Assembly: GCF_026342405.1 (NCBI RefSeq)
Contig: NZ_JAPEMU010000001.1
Span: 5,146,001-5,210,000, forward strand
DNA length: 64,000 nucleotides
Reading direction: 5' to 3'
Source of the DNA: Kitasatospora sp. NBC_00240
GTDB taxonomy: Bacteria > Actinomycetota > Actinomycetes > Streptomycetales > Streptomycetaceae
This document shows, in pieces, positions 1 through 7,669 of the stretch. The notes below the pieces were generated by a model. That model did not search any database. It was not told the DNA's origin and worked only from the letters and a program-made list of their open reading frames with translations. The first letter of the stretch is position 1, and every line of letters begins with the position of its first letter. The translations under genes were made by a program, and so were the position numbers.

Positions 1-164
1 CGCCGGGTCAGAGTCGGACCGTGAAATACCGGATGAAGCTGACGCGTGAGGACGGCGCGGGTGTGCTGCCCGTGACCGCGCAGGCGGTGCTGCCCTACGA
101 CGGGAGCGGCGAGCTGGCCGTCCGCGGCCAGAAGAGCACTCCGGTGCGGGTGGTCGTGAAGTAG
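1..164 (+). CDS. C-terminal end of a secreted or surface protein (5' end outside window)
   Basis: Only the last ~53 codons are present, read in the frame that starts at position 3 and ending at TAG 162-164. The visible residues (TVKYRMKLTREDGAGVLPVT, then PYDGSGELAV and a VVVK end) look like an all-beta, Ig-like tail. It is followed directly by a terminator hairpin and then by a lipoprotein gene whose C-terminus has a similar beta-rich style, so the two may be paralogous secreted proteins. No catalytic motif is visible and no family can be assigned from this fragment. Confidence 0.65.
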   Translation, partial: PGQSRTVKYRMKLTREDGAGVLPVTAQAVLPYDGSGELAVRGQKSTPVRVVVK

Positions 165-174
165 GACGTTCGGC

Positions 175-205
175 CGCGGGCCGCCTTGCAGCAGGGCGGC
201 CCGCG
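175..205 (+). terminator. GC-rich hairpin terminator after the partial gene
   Basis: Perfect 11-bp inverted repeat (175-185 with 195-205, 9-nt loop) starting 10 bases after the stop codon. There is no U-tract, as is common for actinobacterial terminators. Confidence 0.6.
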
Positions 206-239
206 ACCGGCCAGGGCGCCGAGTACGGACGCGGGGCCG

Positions 240-285
240 AAGGGGCGTTGTGAGCTGGGATTTCCCGGCTCACGGCGCCCCTTTT
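240..285 (+). terminator. Two-tier hairpin with U-tract (terminator or attenuator)
   Basis: Outer arms 240-247 and 276-283 pair over 8 bp and enclose an inner 11-bp stem (250-260 with 263-273, one G-U pair) with a 2-nt apex. The run cccctttt ends it. A U-tract is uncommon in this genome. It lies 190 bp before the lipoprotein start, so it is either a second terminator of the upstream gene or a leader attenuator. Confidence 0.55.
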
Positions 286-474
286 CGGTACCTGCGACGG
301 GGCACGTGGACAGGTCCGGAAAAGTTCTTCGGATCGACCTGCAACCTCCCGGGGGGATGCACGTCTATCAGGGTGAGGGCCAGCGAGGCGGACCGGCGAG
401 ATGGAGCCGGGGGGCAGGCCGGCCGCCTCGTCGAGTCAAAACTTCCGTGACCACGTCCCAGGGGGATCTGCATC

Positions 475-1734
475 ATGAACGCGTCCGTTATCAACCGCTT
501 TGCGAAGATCGTCACCGCCGGCTCCGCCAAGGGCCGCTCCCGCCGCCTGGCCCTCACCCTGCCGCTGGCCGCCGTCATCGCCACCGGCGCCGTCGGCTGC
601 ACCCCCGACACCACCAACAACGCCGCCCCCAGCACCGCACCCACCCTCAGCGCCCCGGCCGCCGCACCGAGCACCCCCGCACCCACCGCCACCACCCCGG
701 CCCCCGCGCCGTCGGCGACCGCCACCCCCACCGCCACCCTCACCGAGACCCCGGCCCCCGCCCCGAGCACCACCACCCCGGCGGCCCCCGCCGCCGCCAA
801 GACCCCCGCCACCAAGACCCCGGCGAGCGTGGTCAAGCCCGACGGCGGCATCGAGATCCGCTTCGACGGCCTCAACACCGGCCAGAAGATCGAGGCCGGC
901 GGCGCCACCGTCTCCTTCACCGTCACCTGGACCAACACCGGCACCAAGCGCTACGACAACGTCGTGCCCGTCGTCGCCTCCCAGCTGTACGAGGGCGCCC
1001 CCTGCTCCCAGGTCCTCGCGATGGCCGACGGCACCATCGAGCGCAAGGACGGCAACACCTGGCACGAGTTCCCGATCAGCCAGGGCGGCGGCATGGACTA
1101 CGTCACCACCGGCAGGGCAGCCGCCTTCCCCCTCGCCTCCGGCGCCAGCCGCACCATCCAGTACCGCATCCACCTGGACGCCGACAACCGCCCCGGCACC
1201 CTGGCCGTCGAGGCCGGCTCCTACGGCAGCACCACCACCTTCAACGAGATCGGCAAGAAGAAGGTCGTCGACACCAAGGTCGTCGACACCCACATGCCCA
1301 AGGTCACCGTCACCGGCGCCCCCGGCGCCCTCGTGGTCGGCAAGCAGGCCGCCCAGTACACCGTGAAGGTCACCAACCCCACCAAGGCCGCCTTCCGCCA
1401 GGTCGCCCCGACGATCTCCCTGCCCACCGTGGTCGACCCCGCCTCCGGCGACTACACGAAGCACTTCATCGAGCCCGCCGACCTCGTCGTCGAGGTCCAG
1501 GACCACGGCCAGTGGCGCCCGCTCGCCGTCGACTACGACTGCGACGGCAACCTCGCCATCGACGCCGCCTCCCTCAACCGCGCCCTGCCCGCCGGCGCCA
1601 CCACCGACTACACCTTCCGCGTCGGCGTCGACAAGGGCTGGACCACCGGCAACAAGTTCAACCTCGCCATCGGCGCCACCGCCGACCAGCACGCCGCCAC
1701 CACCGTCAACGTCACCCCGTCGGTCACCGGCTGA
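475..1734 (+). CDS. Secreted Ala/Thr/Pro-rich lipoprotein, function unknown
   Basis: The 419-residue product has a basic N-region (KGRSRR) and a hydrophobic core (about residues 25-40) ending in AVGC, so Cys42 is the likely lipidation site. Residues ~43-120 are a low-complexity Ala/Pro/Thr/Ser linker, consistent with crossing the cell wall. The rest (~125-419) is beta-rich and includes phrases such as GIEIRFDGLNTGQKIEAGG and VSFTVTWTNTGTKRYDNV that resemble Ig-like or DUF11/CARDB-like repeats; two such modules are likely. An agggggat ribosome site lies about 8 bases before the ATG. It stands alone, convergent with pepP across a terminator. No enzymatic residues are visible; an envelope adhesin or structural role is inference. 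Confidence 0.8.
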   Translation: MNASVINRFAKIVTAGSAKGRSRRLALTLPLAAVIATGAVGCTPDTTNNAAPSTAPTLSAPAAAPSTPAPTATTPAPAPSATATPTATLTETPAPAPSTTTPAAPAAAKTPATKTPASVVKPDGGIEIRFDGLNTGQKIEAGGATVSFTVTWTNTGTKRYDNVVPVVASQLYEGAPCSQVLAMADGTIERKDGNTWHEFPISQGGGMDYVTTGRAAAFPLASGASRTIQYRIHLDADNRPGTLAVEAGSYGSTTTFNEIGKKKVVDTKVVDTHMPKVTVTGAPGALVVGKQAAQYTVKVTNPTKAAFRQVAPTISLPTVVDPASGDYTKHFIEPADLVVEVQDHGQWRPLAVDYDCDGNLAIDAASLNRALPAGATTDYTFRVGVDKGWTTGNKFNLAIGATADQHAATTVNVTPSVTG

Positions 1735-1770
1735 CCACCGGAACACCGGTTGATCCGCGGCACACCACAG

Positions 1771-1805
1771 CGCGGGCCGCCCCCGAGTTCCGGGGGCGGC
1801 CCGCG
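1771..1805. terminator. Bidirectional terminator between convergent genes
   Basis: Perfect 15-bp stem (1771-1785 with 1791-1805) and 5-nt loop agttc, between the stop codons of the lipoprotein gene (+) and the aminopeptidase gene (-). Confidence 0.8.
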
Positions 1806-1824
1806 CCGGCGTGCGAGGGGGGGG

Positions 1825-3318
1825 TCAGCCCGTCAGGGACGCCATCCAGGCCTCGACCTCGTCGGCCGAGCGGGGCAGGCCCGCCGAGAGGTTCTCGTTG
1901 CCGTCGGCGGTGACCAGGATGTCGTCCTCGATCCGGACGCCGATGCCGCGGTACTCCGCCGGGACGGTCAGGTCGTCCTGCTGGAAGTACAGGCCGGGCT
2001 CCACGGTCAGCACCATGCCGGGCTCCAGGTCCGCGTCGACGTACGACTCGCGGCGGGCCTGGGCGCAGTCGTGGACGTCCAGACCGAGCATGTGGCCGGT
2101 GCCGTGCAGGGTCCAGCGGCGCTGCAGGCCGAGCTCCAGGACCTTCTCGACGTCGTAGACGGAGGCGTCGAGCAGGCCCCAGGCGAGCAGCCGCTCGGCG
2201 AGCACCCGCTGCGAGGCGTCGTGGAAGTCGCGGAACCGGCCGCCGGGCTTCACCGCGGCGATACCGGCCTCCTGGGCGTCGTAGACGGCCTGGTAGATCT
2301 TGCGCTGCAGCGCGTCGAAGCGGCCGTTGATCGGCAGCGTGCGGGTGACGTCGGCGGTGTAGAGGGTGTTGGTCTCCACGCCGGCGTCGAGCAGCAGCAG
2401 CTCGCCGGGGCGGACGTCGCCGTCGTTGCGCACCCAGTGCAGGGTGGTGGCGTGCGGGCCGGCGGCGCAGATGGAGCCGTAGCCGACGTCGTTGCCCTCG
2501 ACCCGGGCGCGGCGCCAGAAGGTGCCCTCGATCCAGCGCTCGGAGGTGGCCACGGCCTGCCCGAGCTCGCGGACGACGTCGGTGAAGCCGTTCACGGTGG
2601 CGGTGCAGGCGGCTCGCAGCTCGCCGATCTCCCATTCGTCCTTGACCAGGCGCAGCCCGCTCAGGAACTCCTTGAGCTCGGTGTCCTTGTCCTCGTCCAG
2701 GACGCCGGCGAGCGCGGCCTCCAGGCCGGCGTCGTAGCCGCGGACGATCCGGGTGGGCGCGGGGGCGGCGGCCTTGAGCTCCTCGGCGGCCTTGCGGACG
2801 TCCCGGGCGGGCAGGCCGAACAGCTGCTCGGCCTCGTCCAGGCTGTGCCGGCGGCCGACCCAGAGCTCGCCGTTGCCGTCCAGCCAGAACTCGCCGTTCT
2901 CGCGGTTGGAGCGGGGCAGCAGGTAGAGCCCGAACTCGTGGCCGGCGGCCCCGGTCGGCTCGGCGACCAGCACCGCGTCCTCGGTCCGGTCGCCGGTGAG
3001 GTGCACGTACTCGCTGGCGGCGCGGAAGGCGTACTCGGTGTCGTTGGCGCGCACCCGCAGGTTTCCGGCGGGGACGACCAGCCGCTCGCCGGGGAAGGCG
3101 GCGGACAGCTTGGCGCGGCGCTCGGCCGCGTACGAGGCCTGGGCGACCGGGGCGAGGCCGTGCAGCTCGGTGTCGTCCCAGCCGGTCTTCATCGAGGCGG
3201 CGAGTTCGTCGGACACCTCGTCGTAGAGGCCGTTCTTGCGGCCCTTGGGCCGTTCGTCCCCATCGGTTCCGGCGGCCTCGGGGTTCTCGGCCACTGCCGG
3301 GGTACGGTCCTCGGTCAC
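1825..3318 (-). CDS. pepP: Xaa-Pro aminopeptidase (peptidase family M24B)
   Basis: Cytoplasmic metalloaminopeptidase of 497 residues that removes an N-terminal residue preceding proline. An N-terminal AMP_N-type domain (starting near AKLSAAFPGERLVVPAGNLR) is followed by the pita-bread catalytic domain. All five metal ligands of the M24 family can be seen: Asp in LLLDAGVET, Asp in ADVTRTLPI, His in GTGHMLGLDVHD, Glu in TVEPGLYF and Glu in GVRIEDDILV. The GTG start at 3318 is chosen because AAGGAGG lies 8 bases upstream (AAGGAGGCGACGTAC then GTG); the open frame extends further upstream but without homology. Length fits the family. It is transcribed alone or after the phosphatase gene, separated from it by a hairpin. 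Confidence 0.93.
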   Translation of the reverse strand: MTEDRTPAVAENPEAAGTDGDERPKGRKNGLYDEVSDELAASMKTGWDDTELHGLAPVAQASYAAERRAKLSAAFPGERLVVPAGNLRVRANDTEYAFRAASEYVHLTGDRTEDAVLVAEPTGAAGHEFGLYLLPRSNRENGEFWLDGNGELWVGRRHSLDEAEQLFGLPARDVRKAAEELKAAAPAPTRIVRGYDAGLEAALAGVLDEDKDTELKEFLSGLRLVKDEWEIGELRAACTATVNGFTDVVRELGQAVATSERWIEGTFWRRARVEGNDVGYGSICAAGPHATTLHWVRNDGDVRPGELLLLDAGVETNTLYTADVTRTLPINGRFDALQRKIYQAVYDAQEAGIAAVKPGGRFRDFHDASQRVLAERLLAWGLLDASVYDVEKVLELGLQRRWTLHGTGHMLGLDVHDCAQARRESYVDADLEPGMVLTVEPGLYFQQDDLTVPAEYRGIGVRIEDDILVTADGNENLSAGLPRSADEVEAWMASLTG

Positions 3319-3377
3319 GTACGTCGCCTCCTTGCGAGTCTCGCCGCCCCGGACGCGTCGGATCGCGACACCCGTGG

Positions 3378-3409
3378 GCGGCCGTCCGTCCCATGGTACG
3401 GACGGCCGC
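3378..3409 (-). terminator. Hairpin downstream of the SpoIIE-type phosphatase gene
   Basis: Perfect 12-bp inverted repeat (3378-3389 with 3398-3409, loop cccatggt) in the 130-bp gap between two genes read on the minus strand. It probably ends the phosphatase transcript, or lies in the pepP leader. Confidence 0.6.
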
Positions 3410-3448
3410 TCGTTCACCCGTTCGGGGGCGGCGGCGGGACCGGCCGGC

Positions 3449-4954
3449 CTACTCGAAGCGGGCGGCCAGCAGCACCAGGTCGTCGGTGCCGCCGTCCGGG
3501 CCGGCGACGGCGGGGGTGTCGCCGTCGGCCGGGGCGGAGCAGGCCAGCAGGTGGGCGCAGAGCCGGTCCGGGTCGGTCCGGACGTCGCGCGGGGCGTCCG
3601 CCGCCGCCCGGCGCAGCGCGCTCTGGCCCGCGTGCAGGGTCGGGCCGAAGCGGCGGGCCATGCCCTCGGTGTAGAGCACCAGCAGGTCACCGCGCTCGGC
3701 GTCCAGCTCGACACCGGGCGCCTCCCAGCAGCTGAGCATGCCGAGCGGGGCGGACAGCGAGGTCTCGACGAAGTTCGCGCCGTGCCGGGTGACCAGGACC
3801 GGCGGGCAGTGCCCGGCGCCGGCCAGCGTGATCCGGCGCTCGTCCGGCTCCACCCAGGCGTAGACGGCGGTGGCGCTGCGGGCCGGCTCGGTGGTCTTGA
3901 GCAGCAGCTCCAGGTCGCCCAGGACGGAGACCGGGTCCTCGCCCTCCAGCACCGCGTAGGCCCGCAGGGCGGCCCGGACCCGGCCCATCGCGGCGGCCGC
4001 GCCGGGTGCTGAGCCGGGGCCCGCGCCGGGCCCGTCGCCGGAGACGCTGCCCACGCTCAGGCCGAGGGTGCCGTCCGGCAGCGCGATGGCGTCGTACCAG
4101 TCGCTGCCGGTGGACCGGTCGAGCCCGGCGGGCACGCAGCGGGCGGCCAGCCGTACGCCCGGCAGGCGGGGGAGGCGGTCCGGCAGCAGGCCGCGGCGAA
4201 GCGCCTCACCGGCGCGCCGGGAGCGTTCCGCCTCCAGCTGCCCGGCCAGCAGCGGCGCCGCGGCCTCGCAGTAGGCACGGGCGAGCCGCAGCCGCCGTTC
4301 GTCCGGCTCGGTGGGGCCGTCGTAGAACCAGACGGCGGCGGCCGGCGGGCCGTCCTCCTCGGTGCTGAGCGGCAGCCCGACGGCGGCGCCGAGGCCGAGC
4401 TGCCCGGCGACCTCGCGCAGCCGGGCGGGGGTCGCGGGGCCGGCCAGGTCGGGGTGCAGCACCTGCGGCGGGCGGCCGTGCGGGTGCAGCAGGCCGCGGA
4501 AGGGGCCCAGGTCGGCGGGTACGGTCTCCAGCGCGCCGAGGGCGGAGCGGTCCAGGCCGAGGCCGACCGGCCGGCTCACGCCGCCGGGCGACCCGACGAC
4601 CACGAAGCCCCGGCGGGCGCCGAGCAGGGCGGCCCCGGAGCCGAGCAGGGCGGCCAGGGCGGCGTCCAGGCCGCGGGCGCGGGCCAGCAGCGCGGTGTGC
4701 TCGTACAGCTCGGTGAGGTCGGCCAGGGCGCCGGCCAGCTCGGCCGGGTCGGCCGGTCCGCGCGGGTCGGCCGGCTCCGGCGGCCCGGCCGGGCCGGGCG
4801 CGGCGGCGTACGGCCCCGCCCCGGCCGGCGGGGCGGCGGGCGGCAGGTCGAGCAGGGGGAGCCGGGTGCCGCGGCCGAGGTCGCCCGGGGCGGCGGCGGC
4901 CGTGAGCGGCGGCGTGGTGCGCAGCCGGGCGGCGGACGGGTGGGGCTCGGTCAT
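3449..4954 (-). CDS. GAF plus SpoIIE-type PP2C phosphatase-like protein with a degenerate metal site
   Basis: The 501-residue protein has a Pro/Ala-rich N-terminus (~1-75), a GAF-like sensor region (~85-240) and a SpoIIE/RsbU-type PP2C domain (~260-501). Such proteins dephosphorylate anti-sigma-factor antagonists in partner-switching networks. Visible motifs are GSDWYDA, LRAALRAYAV, LAGAGHCPP, LLVLYTEGM and a final GTDDLVLLAARFE. The usual VGDVxGHG metal motif reads VGSVSGDG, so the metal-ligand Asp is Ser and the following His is Asp. Catalysis may be weak or lost. The start at 4954 is chosen for a GGGAGA site 7 bases upstream; a TTG 45 bases further upstream is the alternative. It is an orphan with no adjacent anti-sigma gene. 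Confidence 0.85.
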   Translation of the reverse strand: MTEPHPSAARLRTTPPLTAAAAPGDLGRGTRLPLLDLPPAAPPAGAGPYAAAPGPAGPPEPADPRGPADPAELAGALADLTELYEHTALLARARGLDAALAALLGSGAALLGARRGFVVVGSPGGVSRPVGLGLDRSALGALETVPADLGPFRGLLHPHGRPPQVLHPDLAGPATPARLREVAGQLGLGAAVGLPLSTEEDGPPAAAVWFYDGPTEPDERRLRLARAYCEAAAPLLAGQLEAERSRRAGEALRRGLLPDRLPRLPGVRLAARCVPAGLDRSTGSDWYDAIALPDGTLGLSVGSVSGDGPGAGPGSAPGAAAAMGRVRAALRAYAVLEGEDPVSVLGDLELLLKTTEPARSATAVYAWVEPDERRITLAGAGHCPPVLVTRHGANFVETSLSAPLGMLSCWEAPGVELDAERGDLLVLYTEGMARRFGPTLHAGQSALRRAAADAPRDVRTDPDRLCAHLLACSAPADGDTPAVAGPDGGTDDLVLLAARFE

Positions 4955-5056
4955 GCCGTTTCTCCCAGCGCGGTGGTACGTGTCATGCGATACCCCCAAG
5001 TCCGGCCGAGCCCTCGCTCCGCCTCGATCGCCGCGAATCGCCGGCAGGCGTCACCG

Positions 5057-5095
5057 CTCGGCACTACTCGTCATTTCTCGGCACTACTCGTCATT
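5057..5095. repeat. 19-bp direct repeat, 20-bp period
   Basis: ctcggcactactcgtcatt occurs at 5057-5075 and again identically at 5077-5095. The 20-bp spacing (about two helical turns) about 100 bp upstream of the phosphatase start suggests a tandem regulator site. No matching consensus is known to me. Confidence 0.75.
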
Positions 5096-5451
5096 GATCG
5101 ACAGCATCGGCCCTACTTCTGGACAGGCCATTCGGGGCATATCCGGGAGCGGTTCCGACGCCGTCCCGGGGTGGAGCGGTGCGAGCCGGCCGGCCCGCAC
5201 CGAGCGCCGACCCGTCGGCATGGAAGTCCGTGGAGCGGGCAAGACAGGCAGGGACGGTGTTTCGCGGCCCGCCTGTTCCGACGACCGAACCGGTGGCCGT
5301 CCGGATCGTATGCCTGCGCGGCCCGTGGCCCGGGCCGGTCGCGGGTCACTCACTCGTACGGTGGAACCAGCGGCGTCTGAGCGGCGTCCATCTGGTCGCA
5401 TGAGGGATTCTCGTTCCAGGGGCCGACCTCTCAGGGGCCCTTTTCAAGTCC

Positions 5452-5475
5452 TGTTCCATGTCGTGTTCCACGTCG
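5452..5475. repeat. 12-bp tandem repeat upstream of the primase-polymerase-like gene
   Basis: tgttccatgtcg at 5452-5463 is followed immediately by tgttccacgtcg at 5464-5475 (one mismatch). It lies about 100 bp before the start codon of the gene at 5576, so an activator or repressor site is possible. Confidence 0.6.
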
Positions 5476-5575
5476 CGTGCGGTACGGCGCGGCTGCGGTG
5501 ATGGCCGGCCCTTGTGGCCGTATGGCTCCGTCGGGGCCGGCAAGCCCCAGCGGTCACGGAAAGGAACGAGCGCCC

Positions 5576-6211
5576 ATGCGTGAGACCAGGCGAGACCGGC
5601 AGGAGGGCCGCTCCGCGCGGCTGGCCGCGGCCCTGGAGGCCGCCGTGGAGTACCGCTGGCCCGTGGTGCCGGGCGCGGGGGCACCCGGCGGCCGCTGCTC
5701 CTGCGACAGCCCGGACTGCCCGGTACCGGGAGCGCACCCGCACGACCCGGAGCTGCTGGCGGCCACCACCGACGCCCGGATGGTGCGCTGGTGGTGGGAG
5801 CGGCAGAGCCCGGACGCGCCGGTCCTGGTCGCCACCGGCCGGGCCGTCTCGGCGGTCAGCCTGCCCGCCCCGGCGGCGGCCCGGGCGCTCGCGTACTTCG
5901 AGGCGCTGCGGATGCCGCTCGGCCCGGTGCTGGCCACGCCCGGCCGCTACACGCTGCTGGTGGCCCCGTACTCGCTGGACACGCTGGCCGAGCTGCTGGC
6001 GCAGCAGCCGTGGGTCCCGGGTTCGATGCGCTACCACGGGCCCGGCGGCTACCTGGCGCTGCCGCCCGGGTGCGACCGGGGCCGGGTGCGCTGGGTGCTG
6101 GCGCCGGAGCGGGTGGAGGGCGGCGGGGTGCGGCTGCCGGAGGTCGGGCCGATGCTGGAGGAGCTCGTCGCGGCGACGGCCAAGCAGGACAGCGGCCGGC
6201 CGCGGTTCTAG
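5576..6211 (+). CDS. Bifunctional primase/polymerase-domain-like protein, probably non-catalytic
   Basis: The 211-residue protein resembles the N-terminal primase-polymerase (AEP/Prim-Pol) domain proteins common in Streptomyces. Visible features are an N-terminal AALEAAVEYRWPVVPGAG, a Cys/His cluster (CSCDSPDCPVPGAHPHDPE, about residues 40-60) typical of the family, and YHGPGGYLALPPG near residues 150-165. Where active enzymes carry an acidic DxD/DxE pair, this one has AVSLPAPAAA with no acidic residues, so polymerase activity is unlikely. The ATG at 5576 has an aaaggaa site about 9 bases upstream. A DNA-binding or regulatory role is inference. It stands alone and is convergent with the DUF5926 gene. 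Confidence 0.75.
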   Translation: MRETRRDRQEGRSARLAAALEAAVEYRWPVVPGAGAPGGRCSCDSPDCPVPGAHPHDPELLAATTDARMVRWWWERQSPDAPVLVATGRAVSAVSLPAPAAARALAYFEALRMPLGPVLATPGRYTLLVAPYSLDTLAELLAQQPWVPGSMRYHGPGGYLALPPGCDRGRVRWVLAPERVEGGGVRLPEVGPMLEELVAATAKQDSGRPRF

Positions 6212-6412
6212 ACCTGTCCGGCCGGTTCCGCGCGGCCGACAGAGGGACGGTTCCGCATGGCCGACGAGGGGACGGCTCCGGGTGCTCGCCCGGGGCCGTT
6301 CCCGGTTTGCGGCCCGCCCCGCGGGCGGGTTTTCCGCCGCCCGCCCGGCCGGTCGCCACGACGCCGTCCGCGGCCGGTTCGGGTGCGGTCGGCCGGGCCG
6401 GCGAGGGGCATG

Positions 6413-6455
6413 AAAAAATCCGGCCGCTGGCGACGGGGGATGCACCAGCGACCGG
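6413..6455 (-). terminator. Rho-independent terminator with U-tract for the DUF5926 gene
   Basis: Read on the minus strand, 6455-6445 pairs with 6430-6420 in an 11-bp stem with one G-U pair, followed by TTTTTT (complement of aaaaaa 6413-6418). A canonical intrinsic terminator is uncommon in this genome. Confidence 0.8.
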
Positions 6456-6469
6456 ACTGTTTAAACAGT
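6456..6469. promoter_or_regulatory. Perfect 14-bp palindrome ACTGTTTAAACAGT
   Basis: Fully symmetric and AT-centred in a GC-rich setting, touching the terminator stem at 6455. It looks like a dimeric repressor site, but no promoter is obvious next to it. Confidence 0.4.
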
Positions 6470-6540
6470 AACAAGGATCGGCGGCCGCGCCAATTTCCAA
6501 GACCCGGTCGCCGCCCGGAAATTGCGGTCGGCGACCGGAA

Positions 6541-6556
6541 TGTGACGCGTATCACA
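6541..6556. promoter_or_regulatory. CRP-type palindrome TGTGA-N6-TCACA
   Basis: tgtgacgcgtatcaca matches the classical CRP/FNR-family half-sites exactly (TGTGA and TCACA with 6-bp spacing) and is close to the actinobacterial Crp core GTG-N8-CAC. It sits 5 bp beyond the stop of the DUF5926 gene, not in a clear promoter, so function is uncertain. Confidence 0.4.
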
Positions 6557-6561
6557 CACCG

Positions 6562-7557
6562 TCAGTTCAGCGTTACCTGACGGTTCACCAAGTTGGCGCG
6601 TGCACGCCGCTCTTCGGTCGTCAGCGGGGTCGGATCGGCGAGCGTGGCGGCGAGCCGCTCGGCGAACTCGGCGGCCGGCTTCTCGCAGTCGGCGGCCGTC
6701 ATCGCCAGCGGCAGGTCCCAGACGGGGACGGTCAGCCCGTGGGCCCGGAACGAGCCGACCAGGCGGGTGTCCGGGCCGATCGAGGACCGGTCGGCGGCGG
6801 TCAGCCGGGCCAGCGCGTCCAGCAGCTGCTCCTCGGGGACGGTCATCACCCAGCGCAGGTGGTTCTTGTCCGGGGTGCCGCACCAGTACGCGGAGTCCAC
6901 GCTCGACAGCTTCTCGGTCGGGATGGCCGAGGCGTTGGCCCGCTCCAGCGAGGCGGCGACCTCGCCGGTGGCGGACTCGGCGTCCTCCAGCCAGAACTCG
7001 AAGCCGGTGTGCACGGCCGGCGTGAACGGGGCCGTCACGTCCAGCAGGTCCTGCAGGCGGCGACCGCCCGGGACGGTCCGGCGGGAGGGCACCGGGGCGC
7101 CGGGCTCGGCGGCCAGCGCCAGCTCCAGGGCGTCCGCCAGGTCGCGGCTCAGGTCGCCGGAGGAGGACTGGGTCTGCAGGCCCAGCAGGATCGAACCGTC
7201 CTGGCGGCGCAGGGCCGGCCAGGCCAGCGGCAGCACGGTCGCCAGTGTCACCGACGGGATGTCACCGGTCGCCTCGTCCACCACGCCCGCGGCCAGCGTC
7301 AGCGGCACCGTGGCGGCCGGCACCAGCTCGCGCAGCGCGACCCAGTCGGCCTCGCCCGACAGGCCCTCGAACGGACGGTGCACCAGCTCCTGGACGGCGT
7401 GCGACGCCTCCCGGCCGTGACAGGCCTTGTACCGGCGGCCCGACCCGCAGGGGCAGTCCTCCCGGGCTCCGACCACGGGGATCCCGCCGGTGGCGGAGGT
7501 CGTGGCGGTGGCGGACTGGCTGCGCTGCGGCGCCTTCTTGGCGGCCTTCTTGCCCAT
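6562..7557 (-). CDS. DUF5926 family protein with N-terminal SEC-C motif
   Basis: The 331-residue cytoplasmic protein starts with a basic tail (MGKKAAKKAPQR) and a SEC-C zinc-binding motif, CPCGSGRRYKACHG (about residues 36-49), as found at the end of SecA and in many translation- or secretion-linked proteins. The remainder (~70-331) is the actinobacteria-specific DUF5926 region with no recognised catalytic residues; ADWVALRELVPAATVPLTLA is its conserved beginning. ATG at 7557 is the only sensible start. The gene ends at a strong intrinsic terminator. Function is unknown; zinc binding through three Cys and one His is a fair inference. Confidence 0.88.
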   Translation of the reverse strand: MGKKAAKKAPQRSQSATATTSATGGIPVVGAREDCPCGSGRRYKACHGREASHAVQELVHRPFEGLSGEADWVALRELVPAATVPLTLAAGVVDEATGDIPSVTLATVLPLAWPALRRQDGSILLGLQTQSSSGDLSRDLADALELALAAEPGAPVPSRRTVPGGRRLQDLLDVTAPFTPAVHTGFEFWLEDAESATGEVAASLERANASAIPTEKLSSVDSAYWCGTPDKNHLRWVMTVPEEQLLDALARLTAADRSSIGPDTRLVGSFRAHGLTVPVWDLPLAMTAADCEKPAAEFAERLAATLADPTPLTTEERRARANLVNRQVTLN

Positions 7558-7669
7558 GGTGCGGCTCTCCCGGGAACGGTGAATTCTTGGGACCGGCGGC
7601 CGCCGGGGATGGCGTCACCCATCCCGGCCGGCCGGTCGGTCGTGCTCCCGGAAGCCTACTGAGGTTTCC

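Larger units (their letters stand above)
4955..5575. other. 621-bp intergenic region between divergent genes with two sets of direct repeats
   Basis: No convincing coding frame. It separates the phosphatase gene (-) from the primase-polymerase-like gene (+) and must hold both promoters. It contains a 19-bp direct repeat at 5057-5095 and a 12-bp tandem repeat at 5452-5475 (both listed separately). No known RNA family was recognised. Confidence 0.6.
6212..6561. other. 350-bp convergent intergenic region packed with inverted repeats
   Basis: No supported gene. Between the stops of the primase-like gene (+) and the DUF5926 gene (-) lie, from left to right: a terminator reading on the minus strand (6413-6455), a perfect 14-bp palindrome (6456-6469), a 9-bp-stem inverted repeat (6504-6512 with 6530-6538) and a CRP-type palindrome (6541-6556). 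The concentration of operator-like sites between two 3' ends is unusual. Confidence 0.6.

Noticed and set aside
186..1913. Very long Arg/Pro-rich open frames overlapping the lipoprotein gene
   Set aside because: They arise from GC-rich codons read out of frame; they lack ribosome sites and domain patterns, while the lipoprotein frame has signal, lipobox and proper codon bias.
5084..5401. Short minus- and plus-strand frames in the 4955-5575 gap
   Set aside because: Arg/Pro/Gly composition, no ribosome sites and mutual overlap on both strands; treated as non-coding.
6257..6580. 107-codon plus-strand frame in the convergent gap
   Set aside because: Arg/Pro-rich, no ribosome site, crosses the minus-strand terminator and palindromes, and overlaps the DUF5926 end.
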